A stretch of 64,000 nucleotides of DNA from JASBRS01 sp964496495 (GCA_964496495.1 CAZBZU010000010.1:1-64000); one strand, 5' to 3'. Numbered from the stretch's first letter, positions 26,550 through 35,052 are shown. Numbers and translations: made by a program. The notes: a model not told the origin generated them from the sequence alone.

Positions 26550-26762
26550 CTACTGCGCGTCGATCTCGCCGGTGTACACGAGCAGCGCGTGCTCCCTCAC
26601 CTCGGCGGGGAGCCGGCCGCGAACGTCTTCGACGGGCAGGGAGGTGAGGATGCGCAGCCGAGCGGTTCCCGCCTCGTCGACGGCGGTGCCCACGCCCACC
26701 ACCCCCTCGATGCCCATGAGTTCGTCCTCGTACCGTGCCCGAAGCGCTTCGATGTCCTCCAT
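26550..26762 (-). CDS. small protein with GVVGVG motif, 70 aa
   Basis: A 70-residue protein. Residues about 5-25 (EALRARYEDELMGIEGVVGVG) closely parallel the N-terminus of the protease at 27827-28831 (HEEELLSLPNVVGVGVG), followed in both by a short beta strand that looks like a prodomain or inhibitor-like module. GGAGG five bases before the ATG sets the start; the frame is open further upstream. It could be a free-standing copy of the protease's N-terminal domain. Confidence 0.6.
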   Translation of the reverse strand: MEDIEALRARYEDELMGIEGVVGVGTAVDEAGTARLRILTSLPVEDVRGRLPAEVREHALLVYTGEIDAQ

Positions 26763-26826
26763 GGCGGCCTCCGTCCGAAGGATAGCCGGGCGGCCCGGCC
26801 GGGGCCGGACCGCCCGTTCGCCGGCC

Positions 26827-27738
26827 TCAGACGATGTACACGTAGGGCACACAGAGGTAGTTGGCGCTGCCGGTGGAGAAGTCGTTCTTGGCGTAGGATC
26901 CGCCGCCGCGGGCGTAGGCCCAGAGGCCGATGGTGCAGCGAATGTAGGTCCAGTCGCCGCCGCCCAGCAGGTAGCTGTTGTAGGTGAAGCGGTCGATGTC
27001 CTCGCGCTTGTTCACGCTGATGTTGGACCCCCCGACGTTGTACACGTCGACGTGGTTCCAGCCCTTCCAGTTGTACTGGTGGACGTTCGTCCAGGCCGAG
27101 CCAGTGACGCGCGCGTACTTGCTGTTGTACCAGCTGTCGTCGGCGCTGACGATGATGTAGCCCCGGAAGCGGAACAGCGGCCGGACGCTGTAGAAGCGGC
27201 TGGTGGGCGGCTTGAACCAGAAGCCGAAGTCGATCCAGGACTGGATCTTGCCTTCGCCGGTGCCGGCGATACCCGAGCCGGCGCCCTTCGCCCAGTTGTA
27301 GTAGTTCTTGCAGGTTCCGCCGCTCAGCAGCGTTTGCGCCTCGATGGCGGAGGCGGCGGTGTTGGCGTCCTGAACGTCGAGGTCCGAGAAGGCGGCCACC
27401 CACGAGGGCGTGATGAGGTGCGCGCCCTCCGGGAGGAGCCCCATCGCGACGTCGGCACCCAACGGGTCCTGGCTGGTCGCCTCCGAGAGGCCGTCCAGGC
27501 GCGCCTCGACCTCGAGCAGCTCGGACTCCGCCTCGGCCGCCAGCTCCCGGTCGAGCGCCTCCAGATTGGCGACGTCGAGCCCCATCGACGCCAGCGCCTT
27601 GGACTCCCTGGCCGCACGGGCCTCCGCCCGCCTGGCGGCGCTCCGCTTGTCCGCGATCGCCTGCGCCATCTCGCGCTGGCGCTCTTCGATGATCTCGCGG
27701 GTGATCTTGTCGTGAAGTTCTCGCAGGTCTGCGCTCAT
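26827..27738 (-). CDS. coiled-coil plus beta-rich protein of unknown family, 303 aa
   Basis: A 303-residue protein without signal peptide. Residues about 5-85 are a long charged, probably coiled-coil region (ITREIIEERQREMAQAIADK and Ala/Arg/Glu repeats). From about 130 the sequence turns Trp/Tyr/Gly-rich and beta-like (GKIQSWIDFGFWFKPP, then FRFRGYIIVSADDSWYNSKY and YNWKGWNHVDVYN), ending hydrophobic in CVPYVYIV. I know no family for it. The start is uncertain: an ATG four codons upstream is possible, and the SD (GAGGGG) sits unusually close. Confidence 0.6.
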   Translation of the reverse strand: MSADLRELHDKITREIIEERQREMAQAIADKRSAARRAEARAARESKALASMGLDVANLEALDRELAAEAESELLEVEARLDGLSEATSQDPLGADVAMGLLPEGAHLITPSWVAAFSDLDVQDANTAASAIEAQTLLSGGTCKNYYNWAKGAGSGIAGTGEGKIQSWIDFGFWFKPPTSRFYSVRPLFRFRGYIIVSADDSWYNSKYARVTGSAWTNVHQYNWKGWNHVDVYNVGGSNISVNKREDIDRFTYNSYLLGGGDWTYIRCTIGLWAYARGGGSYAKNDFSTGSANYLCVPYVYIV

Positions 27739-27826
27739 TGCCCCTCGCATCCTTCCGGTGGGACGCGGTGTTCTCGACCGGTCCGACGCCCGCCCGTGTG
27801 GGCGGCCGGGTAGCCTCCCGACGCTC

Positions 27827-28831
27827 TCACGCCGTCACGATCTCGACGCCCAGCGCCATCTCCACGTTCTTGATGTGGTTGTGCACGGTGACCGCGCTCG
27901 ACCCCGCGAAGAGCAGGCCCGTGGCCTTCCGTTCGGACCGGCTCAGAAGCAGCGACCCGGAGTCGCCCCCCGCGGACATGTTGCTCGTCAGGATCTGGTT
28001 GCGGAAGTAACCGACCCCGACTCCGTAGTTGACCGCGATGGTGGCGTTCACGTCGATGACCTTGCCGACGGTGGTCTGGGTGGTGCGGCCGCTCTTGACC
28101 ACCTCCATGCCCAACACGGCCTCAACGGTGCCTTTCGGGATGCCGAGCCCCACGATCGAAGCCTTCACGTCCCGCCGGTCCGTCGGCCGCGCCAACGCGC
28201 AGTCGACCAGGTTGTAGCGCGCCGGGCTCCCGAAGTGGACCGGCACGAAGCGGCTGAGCCTGGCGATCAGGTCCTTCGGGTACGCACCGCCGTCGTAGGC
28301 GCCAGGCTGCAGGATCGGATCGCCTGTTGCGGCCGCGTTGGAGTTCGCCAGGACATGGTTGTTGCTGAGGATGTAGACGGCGCACGGCGGGCATACGTCG
28401 CGCACCAGGCACCCGAACGTCCCGGCGGTGATGGCGTAGTGCCCGATGCTGTAGCCGGGCACGGCAGGGCGCACGCGGGCGCTGTAGGCTAGCGCCTGCA
28501 CGTCGCCGATCTCCTTGACGTCGGTCTGCACCTCGCCCCCCTCGAGCTCGAGCGTGGCGGCTTCGGTTCCGTCCGGGAGGGGCGGGACCGAGCTGGTCGC
28601 GGAGGCGGGCAGCGCCTCGCGTACCATCTCCGCTTTCCGCAGACTGCTCGCGGCGTACTTCCGGCGCACGTACACGATCACCGCCAGCGTGTCGGTCTCC
28701 TTGCCGGCCGTGTCCTTGTAGCCGACGCCGACGCCCACGACGTTCGGCAGCGACAGGAGCTCCTCCTCGTGCCGCTCCTTGACCTCGTGGATGACCGCGA
28801 GTTGCGTTTCCATCTCGTCTGCCATGTGCAT
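27827..28831 (-). CDS. trypsin-like serine protease with N-terminal GVG module
   Basis: A 334-residue S1/chymotrypsin-fold protease candidate. The triad is visible: His in ILSNNHVLAN, a likely Asp in NLVDCALARP, and Ser in GGDSGSLLL followed by GLLFAGS. The first 60 residues (EEELLSLPNVVGVGVGYKDT, then VIVYVRRKY) form a small module shared with the 70-residue neighbour. No signal peptide, so it probably acts in the cytoplasm. GGAAGGGAG precedes the ATG at 28831; a second ATG two codons on is an alternative. It heads a four-gene minus-strand cluster. Confidence 0.8.
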   Translation of the reverse strand: MHMADEMETQLAVIHEVKERHEEELLSLPNVVGVGVGYKDTAGKETDTLAVIVYVRRKYAASSLRKAEMVREALPASATSSVPPLPDGTEAATLELEGGEVQTDVKEIGDVQALAYSARVRPAVPGYSIGHYAITAGTFGCLVRDVCPPCAVYILSNNHVLANSNAAATGDPILQPGAYDGGAYPKDLIARLSRFVPVHFGSPARYNLVDCALARPTDRRDVKASIVGLGIPKGTVEAVLGMEVVKSGRTTQTTVGKVIDVNATIAVNYGVGVGYFRNQILTSNMSAGGDSGSLLLSRSERKATGLLFAGSSAVTVHNHIKNVEMALGVEIVTA

Positions 28832-29178
28832 CGCGCTCCCTTCCCATGGCACCAGCTCCTCGTGTCGCCTGGGCAGCCAAGCGTGCCCTCCGTCACCTCC
28901 CTTCCCCTCGGCGGTGCGGCGGGGCCGGTCCCCGTGGCGGAGCGGCGGACAGGCAGTCGCGTTCCCCTGCCGCGCCGCTACGGCGACGCGACGCCGGGAC
29001 GGCGCTCATACGCCGGCCCGGGGACGGCGGTGCGAGGATGACGCCCCACACGTGGACACGGGTACGCCCCGGAGGTGTGGACGTGCGATGGATTCACGAC
29101 GTTGCTTGAGGAGTGAGAGCCCGAGGGTACGGCGACCCCGGTTACCTCCACTCTAGGGAGGGGGCGTATATGGGGCGC
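28832..29178. other. intergenic region without recognised gene
   Basis: Upstream sequence of the protease cluster. I see no convincing coding frame and no clear promoter with both boxes. Open frames here have the composition of chance frames in GC-rich DNA. Confidence 0.5.
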
Positions 29179-29436
29179 TTAATCGCCGTCCCTCGGGGCG
29201 CCCGTCGGGCCCGAGCGGAGCTCCCGGACCCGGTCCTCGTGCTTGGAGCGCCCGAGCCAACGCGGCGGCAGCACGCGGATCAGCACGGCCGCGCCGCTCA
29301 GCACCGTCGTGGTCCGCCAATACGCGATGCGTGCGAGCACGGCGGCGAGCCCGCGCAGTCTCGGCTCGTCCAGGAGCGTCTTCGCCAGCCTGCCGGCCAC
29401 GCGGAAGAGGCGCCCATACCGGTAAGCAACTATCAC
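29179..29436 (-). CDS. doubtful small ORF or gene remnant, 85 aa
   Basis: An open frame of 85 codons from a GTG, with natural-looking protein sequence (VIVAYRYGRLFRVAGRLAK, LLDEPRLRGLAAVLARIAYW and a hydrophobic TTVLSGAAVLIRVLP). No SD or -10 box was found, and the frame stays open upstream without a good start, so it may be the end of a decayed gene. Family unknown. Confidence 0.3.
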   Translation of the reverse strand: MIVAYRYGRLFRVAGRLAKTLLDEPRLRGLAAVLARIAYWRTTTVLSGAAVLIRVLPPRWLGRSKHEDRVRELRSGPTGAPRDGD

Positions 29437-29495
29437 TTGGAGCAGTCCGGGATGCGTAGGGCCGTCGGCCGGGCTTTGGAGAGGGAAGCCGTCCG

Positions 29496-29794
29496 TCAAC
29501 GACGAGCGGAAGCGTGCGCCCGTTGAGGCGCTTTGTGCCGCACGGATATTTCCTGCACGCGCAGCAAGATGGTCATGAGTGCCGCGCGTTCTGCTGTCAG
29601 TGGTTGCTGCTCCAGGCAGCGCTTGCTTTCGACAAGCATTTCGTTCAGGTCGACGTCCTCGCACAACTCCACTCGGAATGATGCGTGCCTCGCGCGGGCG
29701 CTTCCGTTCCTCGACCGTATTCACCGGCATGATCGGGAGCTCGTAAATGCCCGCGCTGTCGAGGATCCGTCAGGCTTTCCCTGGCTTGAGTCAT
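29496..29794 (-). pseudogene. frameshifted gene of unknown family (~98 codons)
   Basis: Three successive minus-strand frames read as one protein if two extra bases are ignored: MTQARESL from the ATG at 29794, then RILDSAGIYELPIMPVNTVE, then VELCEDVDLNEMLVESK to RVQEISVRHK and a stop at 29496. The breakpoints are near 29769 and 29666, each consistent with one inserted A. Codon use and amino acid composition look genuine and are less GC-biased than the neighbours. The family is not recognised. A sequencing error at one site is possible, at two less so. Confidence 0.42.
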
Positions 29795-30287
29795 GACGTA
29801 CATGTCCCCAGAGCGCTCCAGCGCTGCTCGGTTCGGTGCTCAAGCCTTGCCCGCCTGGGGGTAAGTTCACGCCCGTTCTTACAAGCGGGACAGGTTCCTG
29901 GACGCGAATCTGCTTGTTCCCCCAAATGTGGTGACGTCCCTGGAGCTTGCCTCGGGTCCAGTCGGCCGCAATTGGAGTCCTCTGAGCGCCGGCCTTGGCC
30001 GTGCCGAGGCCGTTCGAATCGTGACCCCGGTGGGGCGTCTGGAGGGGCACCACTCCGTTGGCGAGCAAGCCGTGTCCGCTTGGGGTGGGCGACGGACGTG
30101 AGCCTCGTGGAATCGGAGCGGGCGCTGGGATCCTTCGCGGACCACCATTCGACGCGTCCGCGATCGTTGAGGGCAGAAGTACGGACGGCCGCTGTGGGCC
30201 GTCTCCGGACCCCGGTCTCGGAGCCGGGGTCCTAGGCTTTGACAATTCGCTGTGATGCGTCGATGCGAGGGTCCGGAGGTGACGGCA
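29795..30287. other. low-density region with one hairpin
   Basis: No convincing gene. A 9-bp stem, GGACCCCGG (30207-30215) with CCGGGGTCC (30224-30232), could be a terminator for leftward or rightward transcripts but lacks a T-run. TTGACA at 30239-30244 is a good -35, but no matching -10 lies at the right distance. Confidence 0.4.
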
Positions 30288-30698
30288 ATGGTCGAGGGTC
30301 CTTGGCGGTGGGTCGTGGCCGTCGTGCTTCTGGCGCACGGCCTGGGGCACGTTCTGGGGGTGCTTCCCCTGTTCGGCGTGAGGGCGAGCGGGCCCTGGCA
30401 CAACCGCTCATGGTTGTTGGCGGGGGGCTCGGCCGAGGCGGTCGGTCGGTCGCTGGCGCCGGTGGTGTGGTTGGCGGCCGTGGCGGCGTTCGCGGTCGTG
30501 GGGCTGGGCGTTCTCGGTGTGGGGCTCGAAGGCGCTTCCTGGCGGGCGGCGGCGGTGGCTGCCGCGGCGCTGAGTGCGGTGGCCGTCGTGGTCTTCTGGA
30601 ACGGCTTTCCCACGATCTTGAACAAGGCCGGTGCGCTTGCGGTGGATGCCGCGCTGTTGTGGTGGGTGCTGCGGGTCCCCGCGACGGTGGCCGGCTGA
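30288..30698 (+). CDS. small integral membrane protein, 136 aa
   Basis: A 136-residue membrane protein with four hydrophobic segments (about 6-27, 42-68, 75-95 and 110-130). The start VVAVVLLAHGLGHVLGVLPLFGV, with His and Gly in the first helix, recalls small uncharacterised actinobacterial-type membrane proteins. Function unknown. GGAGGTG eight bases before the ATG sets the start; an ATG 12 codons earlier lacks an SD. Confidence 0.65.
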   Translation: MVEGPWRWVVAVVLLAHGLGHVLGVLPLFGVRASGPWHNRSWLLAGGSAEAVGRSLAPVVWLAAVAAFAVVGLGVLGVGLEGASWRAAAVAAAALSAVAVVVFWNGFPTILNKAGALAVDAALLWWVLRVPATVAG

Positions 30699-30863
30699 GC
30701 TTGGTGCCGTCGCCACGGCGCGGGCCGCTGCGCGCCCACAGGCCATCGCGAACCCGCGGACGGAGGTCGTGCCCAGCGGTCACATGATGGGCATCGAGCG
30801 CTCCGACGAGGTGAGCGGCCTGGTGCTCGACGTCCTCGCGGTGGCGGACTAGATTCTTCATTG

Positions 30864-31928
30864 CTAGGGCCCGTGACTACGTTCGATGGTGATGGAGCTG
30901 CCGCTGCTGGCGAGCTCGATGGCGTAGTACGGGCCCGACGTCTCGTAGTCGTCGCTCTGGAGCCGGCGGCTGTTGCCGACGTCGCTCGCGCGCCGCCCGT
31001 CGAGGACGAGCTCGGAGCCCCAGCCCTTGAGGTGCACCTGGGCGGCTGCGCCCGGCTCGCGTCGGATGTCGATCGCCGAGCCGCCGCCGCTGATGCGCAC
31101 GGGCACGATGGCTGTGCAGCGCGGGAGCTGCACATCGACCGAGCTCCCGGCCGCGCTCACCTCGAGCTCGTCGAGGTCCAGGCCGCGCAGGTCCGCGTCG
31201 ACCTTCGAGCCGGCGCCCTTGATGGTGATGCGCCACGGGATGCGGGCGTTGAGGGTGACGGTAGCGATGCCCATGCCGAGGAGCTGGATGCGCCGGGGGA
31301 AGCGCATGGTGACGACGCCCAGCTCCGTCTTGACGGTGGGCGCCGGCCCGTCGAAGTCGGCCGTGTAGAGCTCTCGCATGGTGCGGTCGGCTTCCAGGCG
31401 GAGCAGGGAAGCGCCGGACACGGAAAGGCTGCCGCTGGTGGCGGCGCCGACGGGCGAGGACACCGTCTCCTCGCCGGGGGAGGGCATCTCCCTGAGGCGG
31501 ACGATCTCGCCTCTGGCCATGGCGTTGCACCGTTCGACGAAGTCGAGGAGCGCCGCCGTGTGCGCGGCGTCGAGGTCGGCCGCACTCCTGGCCAGTGCCT
31601 CCGTCATGGCGCGCAGCATCCGCTCGACCTCGGGCAGACGGCGGCTGTCCTCCTCGAGGCTGACCACGACCCGCCGGGCGTCGCCGGGGTCGGCGCTGCG
31701 CCGTATCAGCCCGGCGTCCTCGAGGCGCTTCAGCATCCCCGTGACCGCGCCGGTGGTGAGACCGGTGAGGTCGGCGAGCTGGCCGGGCGTGGTGGGGCCG
31801 CTGCTGGCGAGGAAATCCACCGCCTGCAGGTCGGTCGCCGGCATCCCCAGGCGCGCGGCCGCGGCGCGGAACATGGCGGCGCCAAGCCCATGGAAGCGGC
31901 GCAGCTCGTCGGCAAGCTCGTCCTTCAT
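30864..31928 (-). CDS. MarR-family regulator with C-terminal beta-type (DUF4097-like) domain
   Basis: A 354-residue fusion. Residues about 1-140 are a MarR winged-helix dimeric repressor (LQAVDFLASSGPTTPGQLAD, TGAVTGMLKRLEDAGLIRR, DPGDARRVVVSL). After a linker, residues about 165-350 are repeated beta strands rich in Gly and Ser (GAGSKVDADLRGLDLDELEV, AAGSSVDVQLP, SSGSSITIE) like adhesin-type DUF4097 domains. MarR proteins are normally about 150 residues, so the extension is unusual. It is divergent from a drug-type ABC exporter and probably controls it. The ATG at 31928 has GAGAGGT upstream; the frame is open to a TTG 13 codons earlier. Confidence 0.8.
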   Translation of the reverse strand: MKDELADELRRFHGLGAAMFRAAAARLGMPATDLQAVDFLASSGPTTPGQLADLTGLTTGAVTGMLKRLEDAGLIRRSADPGDARRVVVSLEEDSRRLPEVERMLRAMTEALARSAADLDAAHTAALLDFVERCNAMARGEIVRLREMPSPGEETVSSPVGAATSGSLSVSGASLLRLEADRTMRELYTADFDGPAPTVKTELGVVTMRFPRRIQLLGMGIATVTLNARIPWRITIKGAGSKVDADLRGLDLDELEVSAAGSSVDVQLPRCTAIVPVRISGGGSAIDIRREPGAAAQVHLKGWGSELVLDGRRASDVGNSRRLQSDDYETSGPYYAIELASSGSSITIERSHGP

Positions 31929-31960
31929 CGAGGGGGACCTCTCATGCCTCAGGTTATCAC

Positions 31961-31990
31961 TTGACAAAGCCGTTTCGTCAGTAGTTAACT
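31961..31990 (+). promoter_or_regulatory. promoter of the ABC exporter, with AGTTAACT palindrome
   Basis: TTGACA (31961-31966), an 18-nt spacer and TTAACT (31985-31990) lie in the 68-nt gap between marR and the exporter genes. The start codon of the ATPase follows the -10 by 6 nt, so the transcript is leaderless. The 8-bp palindrome AGTTAACT (31983-31990) overlaps the -10 and is a plausible MarR contact. Confidence 0.6.
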
Positions 31991-31996
31991 TAGTGA

Positions 31997-32842
31997 ATGA
32001 GAGAAAACGCTGACAATCCTCTTGGCGCCAGTGCCGGTGCCGGGCCGGGTGGTGCGGCGCCCAGGACCATGGTGGAGACGCGCGGGTTGCGCAAGTCGTA
32101 TGGGGATGTGGCCGTCCTCAACGGCGTCGATCTGACGGTGTCGGCAGGCACGGTGCTGGCGTTGTTGGGGTCGAACGGCGCCGGGAAGACCACGGTGGTG
32201 AGGATCCTCGCCACCCTGCTCAGGCCCGACGGCGGCACGGCCAGCGTTGCCGGGTTCGACGTCGCCTCGCAAGCGGGGCGGGTGCGGGACTCGATCAGCT
32301 TGACCGGGCAGTTCGCCGCTGTCGACGAGATCCTCACGGGCCGGGAGAACCTCGTCATGCTCGCCAGGCTGCGCCGGGTCGAGAACCCGGGCGGCGTCGC
32401 AGACGACCTGCTCGCGCGCTTCGGTCTCGCCGACGCGGCGGGACGAAGGGTGTCGGCCTACTCGGGGGGCATGCGTCGACGGCTCGACATCGCGATGAGC
32501 CTCGTCGGCGACCCGCCCATCCTCTTCCTCGACGAGCCGACCACCGGCCTCGACCCGCAGGCCCGCCTCGAGGTCTGGAAGGAGATCCAGCAGCTCGCGG
32601 ACGGCGGCACCACGGTCCTGCTCACCACCCAGCAGCTGGAGGAGGCCGAGAAGCTGGCCGACCGCATCGCCATCCTGCACGGCGGCACGATCATCGTGTC
32701 CGGGACGCTGGCGGAGCTGAGGAGATTGCTCCCGCCCGCCAAGGTCGAGGTGGTGGAGCGGCAGCCCACCCTCGAGGAGATCTTCCTGGCGATCGTCGGG
32801 AGCGACAAGACGCCGGTGAAGGAGAGGGTGGGGCAGCGATGA
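31997..32842 (+). CDS. ABC transporter ATPase, DrrA-like
   Basis: ATP-binding subunit of an ABC-2-type exporter, 281 residues. Walker A is GSNGAGKTTV, the signature is YSGGMRRRLDIAMSL, Walker B is ILFLDEPTTGLDP, followed by the switch region LLTTQQLEEAEKLAD. The C-terminal tail KVEVVERQPTLEEIFLAIVG is typical of the daunorubicin-exporter (DrrA) group. Its stop overlaps the permease start (ATGA). The divergent MarR-fusion gene is the likely regulator; substrate is probably a hydrophobic drug or metabolite. Confidence 0.9.
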   Translation: MRENADNPLGASAGAGPGGAAPRTMVETRGLRKSYGDVAVLNGVDLTVSAGTVLALLGSNGAGKTTVVRILATLLRPDGGTASVAGFDVASQAGRVRDSISLTGQFAAVDEILTGRENLVMLARLRRVENPGGVADDLLARFGLADAAGRRVSAYSGGMRRRLDIAMSLVGDPPILFLDEPTTGLDPQARLEVWKEIQQLADGGTTVLLTTQQLEEAEKLADRIAILHGGTIIVSGTLAELRRLLPPAKVEVVERQPTLEEIFLAIVGSDKTPVKERVGQR

Positions 32843-33600
32843 GCGGGCAGTTCCTCGGCAACACCGCCGTGATGTTCGGGCGCACGATGAAGCACGTGAC
32901 CCGCAGCATGGACACCATCATCACCGTCACCATCATGCCCATCGCCTTCCTGCTGCTGTTCGTGTACGTGTTCGGGGGCGCCATCCAGGCCAGCACCGAC
33001 AACTACGTCGACTACCTGATGCCCGGCATCTTCCTCATCGCCATCGCGAGCGGCATCTCCTACACCGGGTACCGGCTGTTCAACGACCTGCAGAGCGGCA
33101 TCTTCGATCGCTTCCACTCCCTGCCGATCGCGCGGTCGTCGGTGCTCTGGGGGCACGTTCTGACGTCGCTGGCGTCCAACGCGATGTCCGTGGCGATCAT
33201 CGTGCTGGTGGGCCTGGTGATGGGGTTCCGGCCGTCCGCGGGCGCGCTGGACTGGCTCGCCGTCGCCGGCATCCTGGCTCTGTTCACGCTGGCGCTGACA
33301 TGGGTCGCGCTGATCGCCGGCCTGCTGGCCTCCACACCGGATGGCGCGGGCGCCTTCTCCTACCCGATCGTCTTCCTGCCGTTCGTCAGCTCGGCGTTCG
33401 TCCCGACCGCCACCATGCCCTGGCCCGTTCGCGCCTTCGCGGAGCACCAGCCGGTCACGTCCATCGTGGACACCACCCGGGCGCTCCTGCAGCGCCAACC
33501 GGTCGGAGGCGACATCTGGATCGCCCTCGCCTGGTGCGTCGGCGTCCTCCTCCTCGCCTACGTCGTGGCCATGCTGGCCTACCGGCGCAAGATCGCCTGA
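32839..33600 (+). CDS. ABC-2 type transporter permease, DrrB-like
   Basis: Membrane subunit partner of the preceding ATPase, 253 residues with six hydrophobic segments. The stretch MPGIFLIAIASGISYTGYRLFNDLQSGIFDRF, with its ER-x-GI-D-RF-type coupling region, and PLSSAFVPTATMPWPVRAFAEHQPVT-like end (seen as SSAFVPTATMPWPVRAF) are family features. The ATGA overlap with the ATPase indicates translational coupling. It ends 25 nt before the convergent FAD oxidoreductase. Confidence 0.9.
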   Translation: MSGQFLGNTAVMFGRTMKHVTRSMDTIITVTIMPIAFLLLFVYVFGGAIQASTDNYVDYLMPGIFLIAIASGISYTGYRLFNDLQSGIFDRFHSLPIARSSVLWGHVLTSLASNAMSVAIIVLVGLVMGFRPSAGALDWLAVAGILALFTLALTWVALIAGLLASTPDGAGAFSYPIVFLPFVSSAFVPTATMPWPVRAFAEHQPVTSIVDTTRALLQRQPVGGDIWIALAWCVGVLLLAYVVAMLAYRRKIA

Positions 33601-33624
33601 CCTGCCGCTCAAGGGCGCCGGACC

Positions 33625-35052
33625 TCAGGCCGCCGGGGGGATGTTCCGGTTCACGCGGAAGAAGTTGTCGGGGTCGACGCTGGCCTTCACCCGCCTGAGG
33701 CGCTGATAGTTGGCGCCGTAGGCCGCTCGCAGCCTCTCCTCGTCATCGTCGTGGAGCTGGAAGTTGACGTAGTTGCCGCCCGTGGAGTGCGGGCGTATTG
33801 CCTCCCACGAGCGTCGCGCCCAGGCGACGTGCGGATCCGGCGCGGTGCCGGGCGGCCAGGTCGCCGAGAAGCCGACGATGTAGCGGGCGTCGCGGTTGCC
33901 CACGGCCCCGTCGTCGGGCGCTCTGTCGTTCAGCGAGCCGCCGAGGTGGAACAGCACGGACTGGCTCATGGGGCTCGTGAGGCTCAGGCCGCCTTCGCGG
34001 AAGGCCTCCAGGAGCGCTCCCGAGAGGTCGGGGAGGAACTCGGTCTTCCAGTAGCGGTGCGGGCCCTTCGGCTCGTTGGCGTTGAGCATCGACTGGAGGG
34101 CGGTGTAGGGCATCTCCGAGAGGGTGGTCGCGACCGGTTCGGGCAAGCGGCGCAGGGGGGCGAGATCCGCCTCGGGGTCGGTGCCCGAGTAGCAGGCGAT
34201 CATCGCCACGATCGGCTTGCCGTGCCACGCCTGCGGAATGAAGGGAGCCGGCGGAGCGAGCCTCAGCACCACGGCCAGGGTCAGCTCCAACGGCGCGGTC
34301 GCGGTGATGTCCTGGTAGGCGCGCAGGATCTCGCCGGCCCGGTCGGCGCTCCAGGCGATCTGCCCGGCCGTGACCAGCGGCCCCACCTGATGGAGGCGAT
34401 AGCCGAAGCGGGTCACGACGCCGAAGTTGCCGCTTCCGCCGCGTATCGCCCAGAAGAGGTCGCTGTTCGCGCCCTGGTTGGCCGTGCGGATCTCGCCGTC
34501 GGCGGTGACGATCTCCACCTCGTCGAGGTTGTCCACCGTCCAGCCGAAGCGGCGGGTGAGGTAGCCCCAGCCGCCGCCGAGCGTCAGCCCGGCGATCCCC
34601 GTCTCGGAGACGAAGCCGAGCACGGTGGCCAGGCCGTGCGCCTGCGTGGCGCTGTCGACGTCGCCCAGGAGGCAGCCGGGCTGTGCCTGGGCGAGCTGCC
34701 TGGACGCATCGACCGAGACGGAACGCATGAGGGACATATCGATCGTCGTGCCGCCGTGCGCGATGGCGGTGCCGGCGATGTTGTGTCCGCCGCCTCTGAC
34801 GCTGACCAGCAGGTCATGCCGGCGAGCGAAGCGGACGATGGCCGCGACCTGTTCGGCGGACCGCGGCTGCACGACGAGAGCGGGCGCCCTAGCCACCATC
34901 CCGTTCCAAGTGGCGGTTGCCTCATGGAAGCCCGCCTCCCCGGGGAGGAGGACCCTGGCCCCGACGTCACGGCGCAGCTCCGCCAGGTCGTTGGCCCCGA
35001 CGGCGATCGTGGGGCCGTCCAGACGGCGCACCTCCACGGCTCTCGACTCCAT
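33625..35052 (-). CDS. FAD-linked oxidoreductase (berberine-bridge-enzyme type)
   Basis: A 475-residue flavoprotein. The N-terminal FAD-binding fold has VSVRGGGHNIAGTAIA, where the His is the usual 8-alpha covalent FAD attachment point, and GLTLGGGWGYLTRRFG; the second attachment Cys found in bicovalent relatives is absent. The C-terminal BBE segment ends VDPDNFFRVNRNIPP. Such enzymes oxidise sugars or secondary metabolites or inactivate antibiotics. GGGAGG precedes the ATG at 35052. It is divergent from a PadR regulator across a double operator, which implies ligand-responsive control. Confidence 0.88.
   Translation of the reverse strand: MESRAVEVRRLDGPTIAVGANDLAELRRDVGARVLLPGEAGFHEATATWNGMVARAPALVVQPRSAEQVAAIVRFARRHDLLVSVRGGGHNIAGTAIAHGGTTIDMSLMRSVSVDASRQLAQAQPGCLLGDVDSATQAHGLATVLGFVSETGIAGLTLGGGWGYLTRRFGWTVDNLDEVEIVTADGEIRTANQGANSDLFWAIRGGSGNFGVVTRFGYRLHQVGPLVTAGQIAWSADRAGEILRAYQDITATAPLELTLAVVLRLAPPAPFIPQAWHGKPIVAMIACYSGTDPEADLAPLRRLPEPVATTLSEMPYTALQSMLNANEPKGPHRYWKTEFLPDLSGALLEAFREGGLSLTSPMSQSVLFHLGGSLNDRAPDDGAVGNRDARYIVGFSATWPPGTAPDPHVAWARRSWEAIRPHSTGGNYVNFQLHDDDEERLRAAYGANYQRLRRVKASVDPDNFFRVNRNIPPAA

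Noticed and set aside
29179..29730. 183-codon minus-strand frame as a full gene
   Set aside because: Its first part changes frame relative to the protein-like reading of 29496-29794; only the last 85 codons look natural, so it was listed as a doubtful remnant.
29533..29796. 87-codon plus-strand frame
   Set aside because: Ser/Arg-rich and antisense to the frameshifted minus-strand protein, which has better composition.
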